Under the pieces are notes generated by a model. The model had not been told where the DNA came from. It searched no databases and saw only the letters and a list, made by a program, of their open reading frames with translations. From contig NC_015737.1 of the NCBI RefSeq assembly GCF_000270305.1, positions 2,232,501 through 2,296,500 of the forward strand: a DNA stretch of 64,000 nucleotides, written 5' to 3'. Positions 51,007-60,602 of this stretch are shown in pieces; position 1 is the stretch's first letter, and every line of letters starts with the position of its first letter. Both the position numbers and the translations under genes were made by a program. This DNA comes from Clostridium sp. SY8519. Lineage in GTDB: Bacteria; Bacillota; Clostridia; Lachnospirales; Lachnospiraceae.

Positions 51007-51993
51007 ATGAAGTACTCCGGTATTGGCGGACAGGCAGTCCTGGAAGGCGTGATGATGCGAAACGGAGACCGCACAGCAGTGGCGGTGCGCAAGCCCAATC
51101 AGGAAATTGCCATTGTGAAAAAAACATATCCCGGCCTGACCAATGAGGTAACCCGCCGGATTCCGATTTTGCGGGGAATTCTGAGTTTTGTGGATTCCCT
51201 GATTACCGGCATCTCGACGCTGATGGTTTCCGCCGCTTTTTTTGATGAAGCGGAGGAGCCGGCAGAAGGTGCCCCAGAAGGGGAAACAGGCAGCCGTATT
51301 GTGGAAACAGAACAGGAGATTTCCGCGAAGGACAAGCGGATGATGGGAATTACCACAGGAATCTCCCTGGTCATTGCGCTGGCGATTTTTGTCGCGGCCC
51401 CCTATTATCTTTCCCAGGTTCTGATGCGGGTGATTCCCAGCCAGACGGCGGTGACATTTTTTGAAGGCCTGATCCGCCTGGCTGTTTTCGTGGGGTATAT
51501 TCTCCTGATTTCCCGAATGCCGGATATTCAGAGGACTTTCATGTACCACGGGGCGGAACACAAGTGCATCAACTGCATCGAACACGGTCTGGATCTTACG
51601 GTGGAAAATGTAACCGCCAGCTCGAAAGAGCATAAGCGGTGCGGCACAAGTTTTCTGATGTTTGTTGTCATCATCAGCATTGTGGTCTTCCTTTTTATCC
51701 GGGTGGATTCCCATGTGCTCCGGATTGTTTTCCGCCTGCTTCTGGTGCCGGTGATTGCCGGGATTTCTTACGAGATACTCCGGGCAGCCGGACGGAGAGA
51801 GGGACCGATGCTGAACCTGGTCAGCAAGCCGGGACTCTGGATGCAGGGACTGACGACTAAGGAGCCGGACCAGTCGATGATTGAAGTGGGAATCGCGTCC
51901 GTAGAGGCTGTATTTGACTGGAAGCCTTATGTCGAGGAAGTTCGAAAGGAAGAAGGGCTCCGGAAGGAGCAGAACAGGAAGGCGTTATTATGA
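51007..51993 (+). CDS. DUF1385 family membrane protein
   Basis: 328 residues starting MKYSGIGGQAVLEGVMMRNG, the DUF1385 N-terminus, with FMYHGAEHKCINCIEHG and HKRCGTSFLMFVV as further conserved blocks. There are about four membrane helices (around 120-140, 155-178, 218-238 and 245-262). The function of the family (YqhQ in Bacillus) is unknown; the conserved His and Cys suggest a metal site. In Clostridia it typically precedes prmC-prfA, as here. AGGAG (50995-50999) sets the start. It overlaps prmC in an ATGA at 51990-51993. Confidence 0.88.
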   Translation: MKYSGIGGQAVLEGVMMRNGDRTAVAVRKPNQEIAIVKKTYPGLTNEVTRRIPILRGILSFVDSLITGISTLMVSAAFFDEAEEPAEGAPEGETGSRIVETEQEISAKDKRMMGITTGISLVIALAIFVAAPYYLSQVLMRVIPSQTAVTFFEGLIRLAVFVGYILLISRMPDIQRTFMYHGAEHKCINCIEHGLDLTVENVTASSKEHKRCGTSFLMFVVIISIVVFLFIRVDSHVLRIVFRLLLVPVIAGISYEILRAAGRREGPMLNLVSKPGLWMQGLTTKEPDQSMIEVGIASVEAVFDWKPYVEEVRKEEGLRKEQNRKALL

Positions 51994-52841
51994 CAGACGC
52001 TGCAAGGACCTACCGGCAGGCGATGGCAGAGGCCGGGGCGCGGCTCAGGGAGGCTTCTGTAGAGAATGAACAGGAAGAAAGCTGGTTCCTCCTGGAATAT
52101 GCCGGCGGCATGAGCCGCAGTGAATATTATCTGAAATGCGAAGAACCGATGCCTTTCGAGATATATCAGAAGTATCAGGAGCTGGTGGAAAAGCGCTGTA
52201 CCCATATACCGCTGCAGTATCTGACCGGTGAACAGGAATTCATGGGACTGGTCTTTCAGGTGAATGAACATGTGCTGATTCCCCGGCAGGATACAGAGAC
52301 CCTGGTGGAAGAAGCGCTGCGCTTTGCGGCTCCCGGCATGAAGATGCTGGATTTGTGCACCGGCAGCGGCTGTATTGCGGTCAGCATGAAGCATTATGTG
52401 CCGGGACTTGCGGTCACTGGGTCGGATCTGTCGGAAGACGCGCTGCGGACAGCCCGGGAAAATGCCCGCCGGAATCACTGCGCGGTTACTTTTGTACACA
52501 GTGATCTGTTTGACGCGCTGGAAGGCCCCTTTGACCTGATTGTATCCAATCCGCCCTATATTCCGGAAGGGGTAATCCCTGCGCTGATGCCTGAGGTAAA
52601 AGACCACGAACCCATGACTGCCCTGAACGGAGGGAAAGACGGTCTGTATTTTTACCGGGAAATTATTCGAGGAAGCAGTCGGTTCCTGACAGAAGAGGGA
52701 TATCTGCTGTTTGAAATCGGCTCGGATCAGGGCAGGGCAGTCAGTGAACAGATGGCAGACAATGGATTTTCCGAAATCCGGGTCATCCGGGATCTGGCCG
52801 GGCTGGACCGGGTGGTCTGCGGCAGGAAAAAGAGCAGATAA
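51990..52841 (+). CDS. prmC: peptide chain release factor N5-glutamine methyltransferase
   Basis: 283 residues. An N-terminal helical domain binds the release factor. The AdoMet-binding core has MLDLCTGSGCIAVSMK and the catalytic motif NPPYIPEG. It methylates the glutamine of the GGQ loop in RF1/RF2; its substrate gene prfA follows directly. The start overlaps the DUF1385 stop (ATGA). The order DUF1385-prmC-prfA is common in Clostridia. Confidence 0.94.
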   Translation: MTDAARTYRQAMAEAGARLREASVENEQEESWFLLEYAGGMSRSEYYLKCEEPMPFEIYQKYQELVEKRCTHIPLQYLTGEQEFMGLVFQVNEHVLIPRQDTETLVEEALRFAAPGMKMLDLCTGSGCIAVSMKHYVPGLAVTGSDLSEDALRTARENARRNHCAVTFVHSDLFDALEGPFDLIVSNPPYIPEGVIPALMPEVKDHEPMTALNGGKDGLYFYREIIRGSSRFLTEEGYLLFEIGSDQGRAVSEQMADNGFSEIRVIRDLAGLDRVVCGRKKSR

Positions 52842-52876
52842 CGGGCAAGTTTGAAATATAGAGGAGAAAAACAGCC

Positions 52877-53950
52877 ATGTTCGATAAATTAGAAGATACG
52901 CTGCGCAGATTTGAAGAGATTCTTCATTTGCTGACAGAACCGGATGTAGTAAACGATCAAAAAAGATTTCAGGCGCTGATGAAGGAACAGAGTGAACTTT
53001 CCCCCATCGTGGAGGCCTATAAAGAGTATAAAAACTGTCAGGAAACCGCGGAAGACGCGCTGGCAATTCTGCAGGAAGAAAAAGATGAAGAGATGCGTGA
53101 ACTGGCAAAAGAAGAAAAAGCAGAAGCCGAGAACCGCATCGGGGAACTGGAGCAGGAACTGAAAATCCTTCTGCTTCCCAAGGATCCCAATGATGACAAG
53201 AATGTCATTGTGGAAATCCGCGCGGGTGCAGGCGGGGATGAAGCGGCGCTGTTTGCCGCGGAAGTCTACCGCATGTATGTGCATTACGCGGAGTCGCAGC
53301 ACTGGAAAGTGGAAACCATGGATGTGGAGGAAATCGGGATCGGCGGCATGAAGTACGTCAGCTTCATGATCAGCGGCCAGGGCGCCTATTCCAAGATGAA
53401 ATACGAAAGCGGCGTCCACCGTGTGCAGCGTGTGCCCGAGACAGAATCCGGCGGCCGGATCCATACTTCCACCATTACCGTGGCAATTATGCCGGAGGCG
53501 GAAGATGTTGATGTGGAACTGAATATGAATGACTGCAAATTTGACGTGTTCCGGGCTTCGGGAAACGGCGGGCAGTGCGTCAATACTACGGATTCCGCCG
53601 TGCGTCTGACCCATATCCCTACGGGAATTGTGATCTCCTGTCAGGATGAAAAATCCCAGCTGAAAAACAAAGAAAAAGCCCTGAAAGTGTTGCGGGCCAA
53701 ATTATATGATATGGAACTGCAGAAAGCGCATGACGCGGAAGCAGACGCAAGAAGAAGCCAGATTGGTACCGGTGACCGGTCGGAAAAAATCCGCACGTAT
53801 AATTTCCCCCAGGGACGTGTCACGGATCACCGGATTAAACTGACCCTGTATAAACTGGACGCGATATTAAACGGCGACCTGCAGGAAATCATTGACAACC
53901 TGATAGCTGCTGATCAGGCTGCGAAGCTGGCCAAAGTTGACCAGGCATAA
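52877..53950 (+). CDS. prfA: peptide chain release factor 1
   Basis: 357 residues. The GGQ loop is present as [15 protein letters not shown], with PrmC-type methylation at its Gln. The codon-recognition tripeptide region is [14 protein letters not shown]. The first ~90 residues are the helical domain 1. It reads UAA and UAG stop codons. AGAGGAG precedes the ATG. The HAD-family gene begins inside its last codons. Confidence 0.96.
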   Translation: MFDKLEDTLRRFEEILHLLTEPDVVNDQKRFQALMKEQSELSPIVEAYKEYKNCQETAEDALAILQEEKDEEMRELAKEEKAEAENRIGELEQELKILLLPKDPNDDKNVIVEIRAGAGGDEAALFAAEVYRMYVHYAESQHWKVETMDVEEIGIGGMKYVSFMISGQGAYSKMKYESGVHRVQRVPETESGGRIHTSTITVAIMPEAEDVDVELNMNDCKFDVFRASGNGGQCVNTTDSAVRLTHIPTGIVISCQDEKSQLKNKEKALKVLRAKLYDMELQKAHDAEADARRSQIGTGDRSEKIRTYNFPQGRVTDHRIKLTLYKLDAILNGDLQEIIDNLIAADQAAKLAKVDQA

Positions 53951-54785
53951 GAACGTACAGCTGGCGGCACTGGACCTGGACGGTACCCTGCTGAATCCGG
54001 AGAAGAAGATTTCAGCGGAAGACGAGCAGACGATCCGGGAGGCCCTGTCTGCCGGCAGGGAGATTGTGATCGCCAGCGGACGTCCGTATTTTGGACTGCC
54101 GCTTAGGAAAATTGCGCAGATGGGCATCCGGTACGCAATTACGGTGAATGGCGCAGCAGTGTATACCATTCCCGATATGAAGTGCCTCTACCAGGATCCC
54201 ATGCCCAAGGAGGCGGCGCTGACTGTCATGGAACACCTGGAAGACGCGGAAGTATACTGTGATGTCTTTATTGACGGCAGAGGCTATGGGAGCAGGAGCA
54301 AGCGGGCCCTTCTGGATCAGCTGCCGCTGCCGGAACCCATGCGCCGGTATAAAAAGGAAACCAGGACTTTTGTGGATGATCTGCCGGCGGCTGTCGGCGC
54401 CATGGGACGTCCGGTACAGAAACTTACCCTGGATTTTGTCCGGCGGGACGGTCAGATGCTGCAGCGTCGGGAAACAGAACAATATCTGCAGCAGATGTCA
54501 GAACTCTGCGTGGTCAGCGGAGGCGGCGGCAACCTGGAGGTAACAGGTACCGGTACCAGCAAGGGAAAAGCCTTGAAGGTGCTGGCAGACCGGCTGCAGA
54601 TACCGGTCTGCGACACGCTGGCCTGCGGAGATTCCGGCAATGATCTGGATCTGATCAAAACAGCCGGAGTAGGTGTGGCGATGGCCAATGCAGACCGGGA
54701 AGTGCTGGCCGAAGCAGATTTTATTACAAAATCTAATGCGGAATCCGGCGTGGCATATGCCCTTCGCTGTTTTATGGAGTTCTGA
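53937..54785 (+). CDS. Cof-type HAD-IIB phosphatase
   Basis: 282 residues of the haloacid dehalogenase superfamily, subtype IIB. Motif I is [12 protein letters not shown], motif II the S in VIASGRP, motif III K in GTSKGKAL, and motif [14 protein letters not shown]. It probably hydrolyses sugar phosphates or nucleotides; the substrate is unknown. The TTG at 53937 overlaps prfA by 14 bases and there is no in-frame ATG before motif I, so translation is likely coupled. A terminator follows at 54908. Confidence 0.88.
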   Translation: MTRHKNVQLAALDLDGTLLNPEKKISAEDEQTIREALSAGREIVIASGRPYFGLPLRKIAQMGIRYAITVNGAAVYTIPDMKCLYQDPMPKEAALTVMEHLEDAEVYCDVFIDGRGYGSRSKRALLDQLPLPEPMRRYKKETRTFVDDLPAAVGAMGRPVQKLTLDFVRRDGQMLQRRETEQYLQQMSELCVVSGGGGNLEVTGTGTSKGKALKVLADRLQIPVCDTLACGDSGNDLDLIKTAGVGVAMANADREVLAEADFITKSNAESGVAYALRCFMEF

Positions 54786-54788
54786 CCG

Positions 54789-54808
54789 GCGTTTTTTTGA
54801 AAAAACGC
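54789..54808. other. short hairpin after the HAD gene
   Basis: GCGTTTTTT pairs with AAAAAACGC around a two-base turn; it can form in either strand. It lies 4 bases after the HAD stop codon. Confidence 0.6.
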
Positions 54809-54814
54809 AGTTGG

Positions 54815-54904
54815 CTGCAGAAAAACAGCTGCAGAAAAACAGCTGCAGAAAAAGATTGCAGAGAAAAACGTGGAAAAAAGGTCGCAGAAAAAAGCTGCAG
54901 AAAA
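54815..54904 (+). repeat. short CTGCAGAAAAACAG-type tandem repeat
   Basis: Three exact 14-base units start at 54815, 54829 and 54843. Degenerate GCAGAAAAA copies follow up to 54904. It lies between the HAD stop and the terminator and is not supported as coding. Confidence 0.8.
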
Positions 54905-54907
54905 ACG

Positions 54908-54950
54908 GAACCGCCTTCTTCCGGAAGAAAAGGGAAGAAGGCGGTTTCTT
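54908..54950. terminator. terminator between the HAD gene and the converging stress gene
   Basis: A 14-bp perfect stem (54908-54921 with 54932-54945) and a ten-base loop. A T-rich tail follows on the plus side, and a run of five T's follows on the minus side, so it may serve both genes. Confidence 0.8.
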
Positions 54951-54976
54951 TCCAAATGCACGCAGACTGGAAGCAG

Positions 54977-55378
54977 TTACTGCTCCGGCGCGATCAGTAC
55001 CATGCACGGCGAATATTTTACTACATATGCGGTAACAGAACCGATGGCCTGAATCCAGCCTTTTTTGGTGGATTTGGTCATGATAATAATGTCAGTGCCG
55101 TCATTTTTGGCGCATTTCAAAATATCTTCACCGGCACGGCCAAAGATAATCGTGGGTGTGACATCATAGTCCGTCAGCATAGCAGCGGCCTTGTCCATCA
55201 GTTCTTTGGCGCGGCCTACGGCAGGATCCAGCTCATCACTGGGAACCGGCGCAATGACATCCTCCCGGATCATCAGAAGCCGGATCTTGACATCGCCGGG
55301 CTGGAACAGCTTTTTGGCTAATGTGATTGACTTGATACTGCGTTCAGTGCCGTCAATCGGAATAAGAACGTTTTTCAT
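54977..55378 (-). CDS. universal stress protein (UspA family)
   Basis: 133 residues. It starts MKNVLIPIDGTERSIKS, the conserved beta-strand/Asp of UspA domains. The ATP-binding region at the end is TKSTKKGWIQAIGSVTAYVV, a partly matching G-x2-G-x9-G-S/T. It is a single domain, probably cytoplasmic, with unknown specific role. GGGAGGTG precedes the ATG. It is divergent from the glycerophosphodiesterase gene. Confidence 0.88.
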   Translation of the reverse strand: MKNVLIPIDGTERSIKSITLAKKLFQPGDVKIRLLMIREDVIAPVPSDELDPAVGRAKELMDKAAAMLTDYDVTPTIIFGRAGEDILKCAKNDGTDIIIMTKSTKKGWIQAIGSVTAYVVKYSPCMVLIAPEQ

Positions 55379-55424
55379 ACAAGTTCACCTCCCAAAAAAA
55401 GTAATAGATTTATTTCCTATCTTT

Positions 55425-55453
55425 ATTATAATAAGTTTTCGTCAGACAGTAAA
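55425..55453 (-). promoter_or_regulatory. promoter of the uspA-type gene with overlapping divergent -10
   Basis: Minus strand: TTTACT (55453-55448), a 17-bp spacer and a consensus TATAAT (55430-55425). On the plus strand another TATAAT (55427-55432) overlaps it within a perfect 12-bp palindrome (55423-55434); its -35 is not clear. Confidence 0.7.
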
Positions 55454-55468
55454 GTGATTGCAGAGAAG

Positions 55469-57331
55469 ATGACAGATATAAAGCAGAATCTGAGGCAGAT
55501 CAGAGAGTACTGGAACTATGGAAAAAAGAATATGGGGACGCTTCTGATTTTTGAAGTGATTTACAAGCTGGCGCTGATCCTGGTGGCCAAGCCCTGCATC
55601 AACGGACTGATTCATCTGGCGATGTATCTGCGGGGGCTGACGTTTATTTCGGACGAGACCCTGTTTGAACTCCTTCGGTCGCCCTGGACGATTCTGCTGC
55701 TGGCGGTATTCTGTCTGCTGCTCACCTTTCTGGTGCTGTTTGATATTTGCTGTATCATCAAATGTTTTCACGCGACTTATCATCGGCAGCAGATTCCACT
55801 TACCGCACTGGCAATGGAAGGACTGCGGGCGGCTACGGGACATCTGTTTCAGCGTTCCATCCTTCTGATTGTCTATTTGCTGGTAATCATCCCGCTGACC
55901 TATTCGGCAGTTATGTCCGGCTATGTGGCAGTATGGTCTGTTCCCCATTTTATCATGGAATATATTGATTCCAAACCGATGCTGCGGATTGCGTATGTGG
56001 GCGGAATGATTTTTCTTGCCTGGAAGTTTTTTCCCTGGGTATATGCACTGCATATCTATACACTGGATCACGTCAATTTTAAAACAGCCAGAAAACAGAG
56101 CAAGCGGCTGGTGTCCGGACATTACTGGATGGATCTGATTTTTCTTGCCGGCTGGTGTATCCTGTTGCTCCTGGCTTATTATGGGATCATTCTTCTGGGC
56201 GGCTGGGTAATCTCTTCCGTGAATCATCTGCTGGCCAGTTCAGATCTCTTCAGCAGCCTGACGTTATCCGGTTTTGCGGTGCTGCTGAATGTGGTAGGTG
56301 TTGTTTATTACTGTATGGCGCTGCCCATGGTATTTCTGGGGGTGAGCATCCGCTACTACAGCAGAAAAGAGCAGAACGGAGAAACGGCTGCGCCTGCCTT
56401 CCGGGATCTGGAGCACTGTTATCATATCTCGGAGGCGGCCTGGGTGCAGAAGATTGTCGAATACCGGAAAAGGATACTGGTGGCGGTGCTTGCAGCCCTC
56501 ATCGGGACGTTTACCTTTTTGTCTGTAGCAGACAAGAAGGGCTGGGTGCGCATGAATGTGCAGACGGCCACCCAAGTGACCGCACATCGGGGATATTCTG
56601 CTCAGTATCCGGAAAATACGATACCGGCGTTTCTGGGCGCTGCCAGGATCGGAGCGGATTTTGCGGAACTGGATGTGCAGCAGACAGCGGATGGAGAACT
56701 GGTCGTCATGCATGATGCGTCACTGAAGCGGACCACCGGGTGGAATAAAAAGGTGTGGGAATGCACCGCAGCCCAGATCAGCCGACTGGATGCGGGAAGC
56801 TGGTTTGGCAGCAGATATAAAGGGACAGCAGTGCCCACGCTGGAAGAAGTGATCCGCGCAACCAAGGGGAAGATCCGGCTGAACATTGAAACCAAACCCA
56901 GTGAGCATGATACCGATCTGGAAGAAAAACTGACGGCGCTGATCAAAAAATACCATCTGGAGAAAAGCTGTGTGGTCTCTTCTCTGAAATACAGCAGCAT
57001 CAAGAAAGTAAAACAGCTGGATCCGGATATTACCACAGCTTATATTTCATCCATTTCCTATGGAAATTTTTCCGATATGCTGTATGCGGATGCCTACAGT
57101 GTGGAATCCTCCGGTGTAACCGCGCAGTTTGTGCACAGAATTCACAGAGCAGGCAAACAGGTATATGTGTGGACGGTGGACGATGAGAGTACGATGAAAG
57201 AGATGGTAGAGCTTGGGGCAGACCAGATCATTACCAACGAGCCGGTAGAAGCGGAAAAGCTGATCATTCAGGATAAGCATATGAATTTCTGGGATCATTA
57301 TCTGGATGATCTGATGGAGCTTGGTAAATGA
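55469..57331 (+). CDS. membrane-anchored glycerophosphodiester phosphodiesterase
   Basis: 620 residues. The first ~345 residues form a membrane domain with about seven to eight helices (GlpQ-associated membrane region type). The C-terminal ~250 residues are a GDPD domain: VTAHRGYSAQYPENT, ELDVQQTADGELVVMHD and RLNIETKPSEHD carry the catalytic His pair and metal-binding acidic residues. It hydrolyses glycerophosphodiesters or lipids at the outer face. The start is uncertain: ATG 55469 has AGAGAAG just before it, and a GTG at 55454 is in frame. The plus-strand TATAAT at 55427-55432 is a plausible promoter element. Confidence 0.88.
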   Translation: MTDIKQNLRQIREYWNYGKKNMGTLLIFEVIYKLALILVAKPCINGLIHLAMYLRGLTFISDETLFELLRSPWTILLLAVFCLLLTFLVLFDICCIIKCFHATYHRQQIPLTALAMEGLRAATGHLFQRSILLIVYLLVIIPLTYSAVMSGYVAVWSVPHFIMEYIDSKPMLRIAYVGGMIFLAWKFFPWVYALHIYTLDHVNFKTARKQSKRLVSGHYWMDLIFLAGWCILLLLAYYGIILLGGWVISSVNHLLASSDLFSSLTLSGFAVLLNVVGVVYYCMALPMVFLGVSIRYYSRKEQNGETAAPAFRDLEHCYHISEAAWVQKIVEYRKRILVAVLAALIGTFTFLSVADKKGWVRMNVQTATQVTAHRGYSAQYPENTIPAFLGAARIGADFAELDVQQTADGELVVMHDASLKRTTGWNKKVWECTAAQISRLDAGSWFGSRYKGTAVPTLEEVIRATKGKIRLNIETKPSEHDTDLEEKLTALIKKYHLEKSCVVSSLKYSSIKKVKQLDPDITTAYISSISYGNFSDMLYADAYSVESSGVTAQFVHRIHRAGKQVYVWTVDDESTMKEMVELGADQIITNEPVEAEKLIIQDKHMNFWDHYLDDLMELGK

Positions 57332-57546
57332 GACGGATCTTCGGACGCTTTGGACATACCTGTGGGTTAAGTTCCTGGCAGGAATTTGTGCAGTATGCCA
57401 AGAGAAACAGGCTGCAGATGTATATTCGATATACAGGAAAAACGGTCTGCAAAAATAGTTCTTACTGTAGGAAAAAAGCCGCTCAGACCTTACGGTCTGG
57501 GCGGCTTGTATTCGGGGACTTTTTCAGTCCTATGGATGGGAGGGGG
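57332..57546. other. convergent intergenic region
   Basis: 215 bases between the converging phosphodiesterase and tannase-like genes. It holds the terminator at 57471-57507. An open frame from 57328 begins in an ATGA overlap but runs into the antisense of the tannase gene and has no recognisable features. Confidence 0.6.
57471..57507 (-). terminator. terminator of the tannase-like gene
   Basis: A 14-bp stem with one wobble pair (57476-57489 with 57494-57507) and a TTAC loop. On the minus strand it is followed by a run of six T's. It may also end the plus-strand gene. Confidence 0.8.
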
Positions 57547-59688
57547 TTATCGGATGCGGATCGTCAGTGTTTTTGTCAGTGTTTTTGCCTGATAGGTTTT
57601 GGTAGCTGCCGCACGGATTTTAATTTTGATTTTGTAGGTTCCTTTCTTCAGCCCTTTCGGAATGCGAACGGTTCCTTTCCGGCTGACAGATATTTTTTTG
57701 CTGCCGGATTTCCGCGTAAAGGTGACAGGGGCTTTTCCTTTTACGGAAACTTTGAGTTTAAAGCGTTTTGAGGATTTTTTCAGCGCGCGTGCCTTGTAAG
57801 TTTTCTTTAAGTATTTTTTGCTGACGCGGATCGTCTGTGTTTTCCTTTTCTTATTTGGTTTCGGAGCAGACGGTTTTTTGGCGGCGTCCTCTGCGTCGGC
57901 AGTTTTGACAGCGTCTTCCAGCCAGGAATAGGCTTCCTGCACATCATAGTCACCGGAATGGGGTTTCAGCCATGCAAATTCAAAATTGGCATCCTTGATG
58001 CTGGAATCATTGGTCATTGCGTAGCGCAGAACTGTCTGCAGAGCGAAGGAAGTATCCCGGTCCGCCATACCGTGCCGCACATACCAGTACGGTGCGGAAT
58101 CGCCCAGAGAGTCTTTGCTGCCGGAAATTGTCTGATTGGTCAGATAAGGGATCGGACTTGCCATTTCCAGCTGCAGCGCCAGGGCCTTTCCTTCCTTAGT
58201 CTTCATAAATTCATCCCAGGTTTTTCCGGTTTCGTCTTTTCCGGCGGAATTTTTACTGTCCTTATCATTGTTCCAGGAATAAAATTCGTAGGGGGTATAA
58301 GCCTGATCGTCAGTACCGAAAAGGTTGTCTTCATTCTGGCCCGCAATACCCATGCCCACATTACTGAAAGCCATGGGAACCTTCAGGGTTTTGTTAGATG
58401 CAATATAATACAGATATCTGTCATAATTAAAGCTTGCTGGATCCACTGTGACGGATGCCCGGGGGCCGGAACCTTCGGATCGGAAAGTGATCCAGTCCTG
58501 ATTCCGGGCGGCCGGAACGGAAGCGTCAGAAGCAGCGGGGAATTTTCCGGTGACATCTGCCTGCATCTGCGCGCCGCCGATTTCATCCGCGGATTCCCTG
58601 ATCTCATCCTTTAGCAAGCTAATGACAGCATCCTTAAGATTTTCAGAAGTCAGTGGTGTTTTTCCGTCATCCAGTTTCAGTCCAAGGTGATTGACATACT
58701 GACCGTATTGCAGTGCCAGCGCTTTGCTGGCAGCCTGGGCTTCCTGCTGAGTGAAGTTGTAGCCGTTGAGTTTCATTCCGAGAGGATCCTGGAAGAGATT
58801 GCCCTTTCCGTCAACACCTGTATCAGCCAGCTCCTTGTCTGCATACAGAGCATTTCTGGTGTTCTGGTAGGTCCATTCATAAGCTGCGTCAGCCTCGCGC
58901 AGATCATTGATCGGACAATAGGCGATGGTGGCAAATACGTCATCGCGGATGGAAGAGGTATAGGTTCCGTTGGAATGTTTGGTAATACCGGCGGCGCCAA
59001 TTTCGTACAGGGACTGGAAATAATCAGAACTGTTGCCGCTGGCGGCGATGATCGTGGACAGTGCGCCGCCGCCGGAGGTACCGGTGACAACGATGCGTTC
59101 CGGATTGCCGGCTTTCAGACGCGAGGCATTGGCACGCAGATAGCGGATGACAGCTTTTGTGTCTGTCATGGTAGCCGGGGAGTGGCTGATATGCTTTCCG
59201 GCAGGATCCGTCTTGTCCGCACGGCTGCGGCAGCCGTAGCTGACAATCACATACCCTTTTTTCAAAGCCTTTCCGATCTTGTCGGTATTGGATGTGCTGA
59301 AGTAATTTTTGCCGTTTACAACCTGGGTCCGCGCGGCATAGGCATCGGACATCCAGCCGGCATTGTTTACATACAGCAGGATCGGAGATGAGGAAGTGGC
59401 GTTTTCCGGTACATAGATGCTAAGTTTTTGGTCGATGCGGTCTTCATTCTGTACCGTGGCCACATTGGTGGGATGTTTGACATAGCAGTCTTCGTACATG
59501 GTGACTTTTTTCGGTTTTCCGTCCACTTTTACGGTCAGTGCGGTGGATGATGCGGTGGAAAAATCCAGATCCTGTGTACCGGCCGGTGCAGTATCGGATG
59601 TTTTGGGGCCTGCGGCCAGAACTGTGGGTGCCAGAGTACCTGTTATGGCACATGCCATCAGTATGGCCAGGGCTTTTGCTCGTTTCAA
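57547..59688 (-). CDS. secreted tannase-family esterase with C-terminal surface domain
   Basis: 713 residues. A signal peptide covers about residues 1-25 (KRAKALAILMACAITGTLAP, then VLA). The serine hydrolase core has the nucleophile in VVTGTSGGGAL, an acidic pair in RHGMADRDTS and a histidine in PHSGDYD, the pattern of bacterial tannases (Ser-Asp-His). It would hydrolyse gallate esters of tannins outside the cell. Residues about 615-713 form a lysine-rich Ig-like surface domain (YKARALKKSSKRFKL), like those of other Lachnospiraceae surface proteins. The start is the TTG at 59688, preceded by AAAGGAGG at a nine-base distance; a longer frame to 59817 would put 43 residues before the signal peptide. 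The leader contains a CCTGCCG/CGGCAGG hairpin (59766-59804). Confidence 0.82.
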   Translation of the reverse strand: MKRAKALAILMACAITGTLAPTVLAAGPKTSDTAPAGTQDLDFSTASSTALTVKVDGKPKKVTMYEDCYVKHPTNVATVQNEDRIDQKLSIYVPENATSSSPILLYVNNAGWMSDAYAARTQVVNGKNYFSTSNTDKIGKALKKGYVIVSYGCRSRADKTDPAGKHISHSPATMTDTKAVIRYLRANASRLKAGNPERIVVTGTSGGGALSTIIAASGNSSDYFQSLYEIGAAGITKHSNGTYTSSIRDDVFATIAYCPINDLREADAAYEWTYQNTRNALYADKELADTGVDGKGNLFQDPLGMKLNGYNFTQQEAQAASKALALQYGQYVNHLGLKLDDGKTPLTSENLKDAVISLLKDEIRESADEIGGAQMQADVTGKFPAASDASVPAARNQDWITFRSEGSGPRASVTVDPASFNYDRYLYYIASNKTLKVPMAFSNVGMGIAGQNEDNLFGTDDQAYTPYEFYSWNNDKDSKNSAGKDETGKTWDEFMKTKEGKALALQLEMASPIPYLTNQTISGSKDSLGDSAPYWYVRHGMADRDTSFALQTVLRYAMTNDSSIKDANFEFAWLKPHSGDYDVQEAYSWLEDAVKTADAEDAAKKPSAPKPNKKRKTQTIRVSKKYLKKTYKARALKKSSKRFKLKVSVKGKAPVTFTRKSGSKKISVSRKGTVRIPKGLKKGTYKIKIKIRAAATKTYQAKTLTKTLTIRIR

Positions 59689-59972
59689 TGGGTGGTTCCT
59701 CCTTTGTGGTTTGATGAATTTCTTTTTCTTTTGTTGTGACTTCCGTACGGTCTGAAAACAGGTTTCCTGCCGTCTGCTGCTGGGATCCGGATCCTGTCGG
59801 CAGGGGTAAATTATCAAATAGTTTATTTATTTGACGAAATTATATAAAAAATAAAAGGAGAAAACCATAAGATTATAGATAAAAATGACAATAATAGAAG
59901 AATTTCTATGTTTTGCCCATACAAAATAGATAAAGTATACACTAGGTATATAGAAAAAACAGAAATTACCAG

Positions 59973-60602
59973 AGGGTCAACCTTTATTACAGAAGATTGA
60001 TTCTGTTTTGCCTTGTAAATTAATTTCTGTTCGAGGTCATAAAACGCCCACGATACAGAAACATAGCGATTTTCTGTTCTCACGCGTTCTGTGGCATTAC
60101 GAACACCTGTCAAATCTTCAAGTACGAAAAGAGTATGCTTTGGGTTAGATTCAACGAGTGCCTTTGATACACAATGGTTCACATCCTGCATCCAACGGTT
60201 TTCTCGCTGACCAATAGCTTTCAGTCTTCTTCTTGCGGAAGGTGTCTGTCGCATTTGGAGTTCTTTGCGAAGCTTGGAATAGCTGGTGCGTCTCTGCTTG
60301 ATAGCTTTCCCGCTTACAAAACCAGACTTGTGCTTACTATCATAGGTTGCAACAACGAAGTTAATCCCTCTGTCAATGCCTACCACATTACAAATGTCAG
60401 AAATATTACTTTCTTCGACATCATAAGTTACTGGTATGTGAAGATAATATTTACCAAGCTTTTTTGTGAGCTTGGCTGTGCCAAACTTATAGATTGTTTG
60501 GTCAAAATATTGAGACATGCCTTCAGTGAAATAGGACAGTTTAACGCGACCATTAAGCGCATTTGCAAGTATGGTTCTTTTCTGTCTAAACAGTATTGGA
60601 AG
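59973..60602 (-). pseudogene. truncated IS605/IS200-type TnpB (OrfB) remnant
   Basis: A RuvC-like nuclease fragment of about 210 residues. It has the first catalytic Asp in VVGIDRGINF and the Glu in FVLEDLTGV. The reading stops resembling TnpB after SSVIKVDP, so the zinc-finger CxxC pairs and the last Asp are absent. The N-terminal third is also missing: homology starts around PILFRQKRT near 60602. The open frame runs through unrelated A+T-rich DNA at both ends (59823-61049). TnpB is an RNA-guided nuclease of IS605-family elements. No TnpA or clear element ends are visible. Confidence 0.8.

Noticed and set aside
53420..53470. PET instead of PAT/PVT in the stop-codon recognition loop of release factor 1
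   Set aside because: As far as I recall, this variant is common in Firmicute RF1 proteins and does not suggest changed stop-codon use. Genes here end normally in TAA, TAG and TGA.
57328..57771. A 147-codon plus-strand frame overlapping the phosphodiesterase stop as ATGA
   Set aside because: The overlap is tempting, but the frame passes through a terminator and then runs antisense to the tannase-like gene, with no recognisable sequence.
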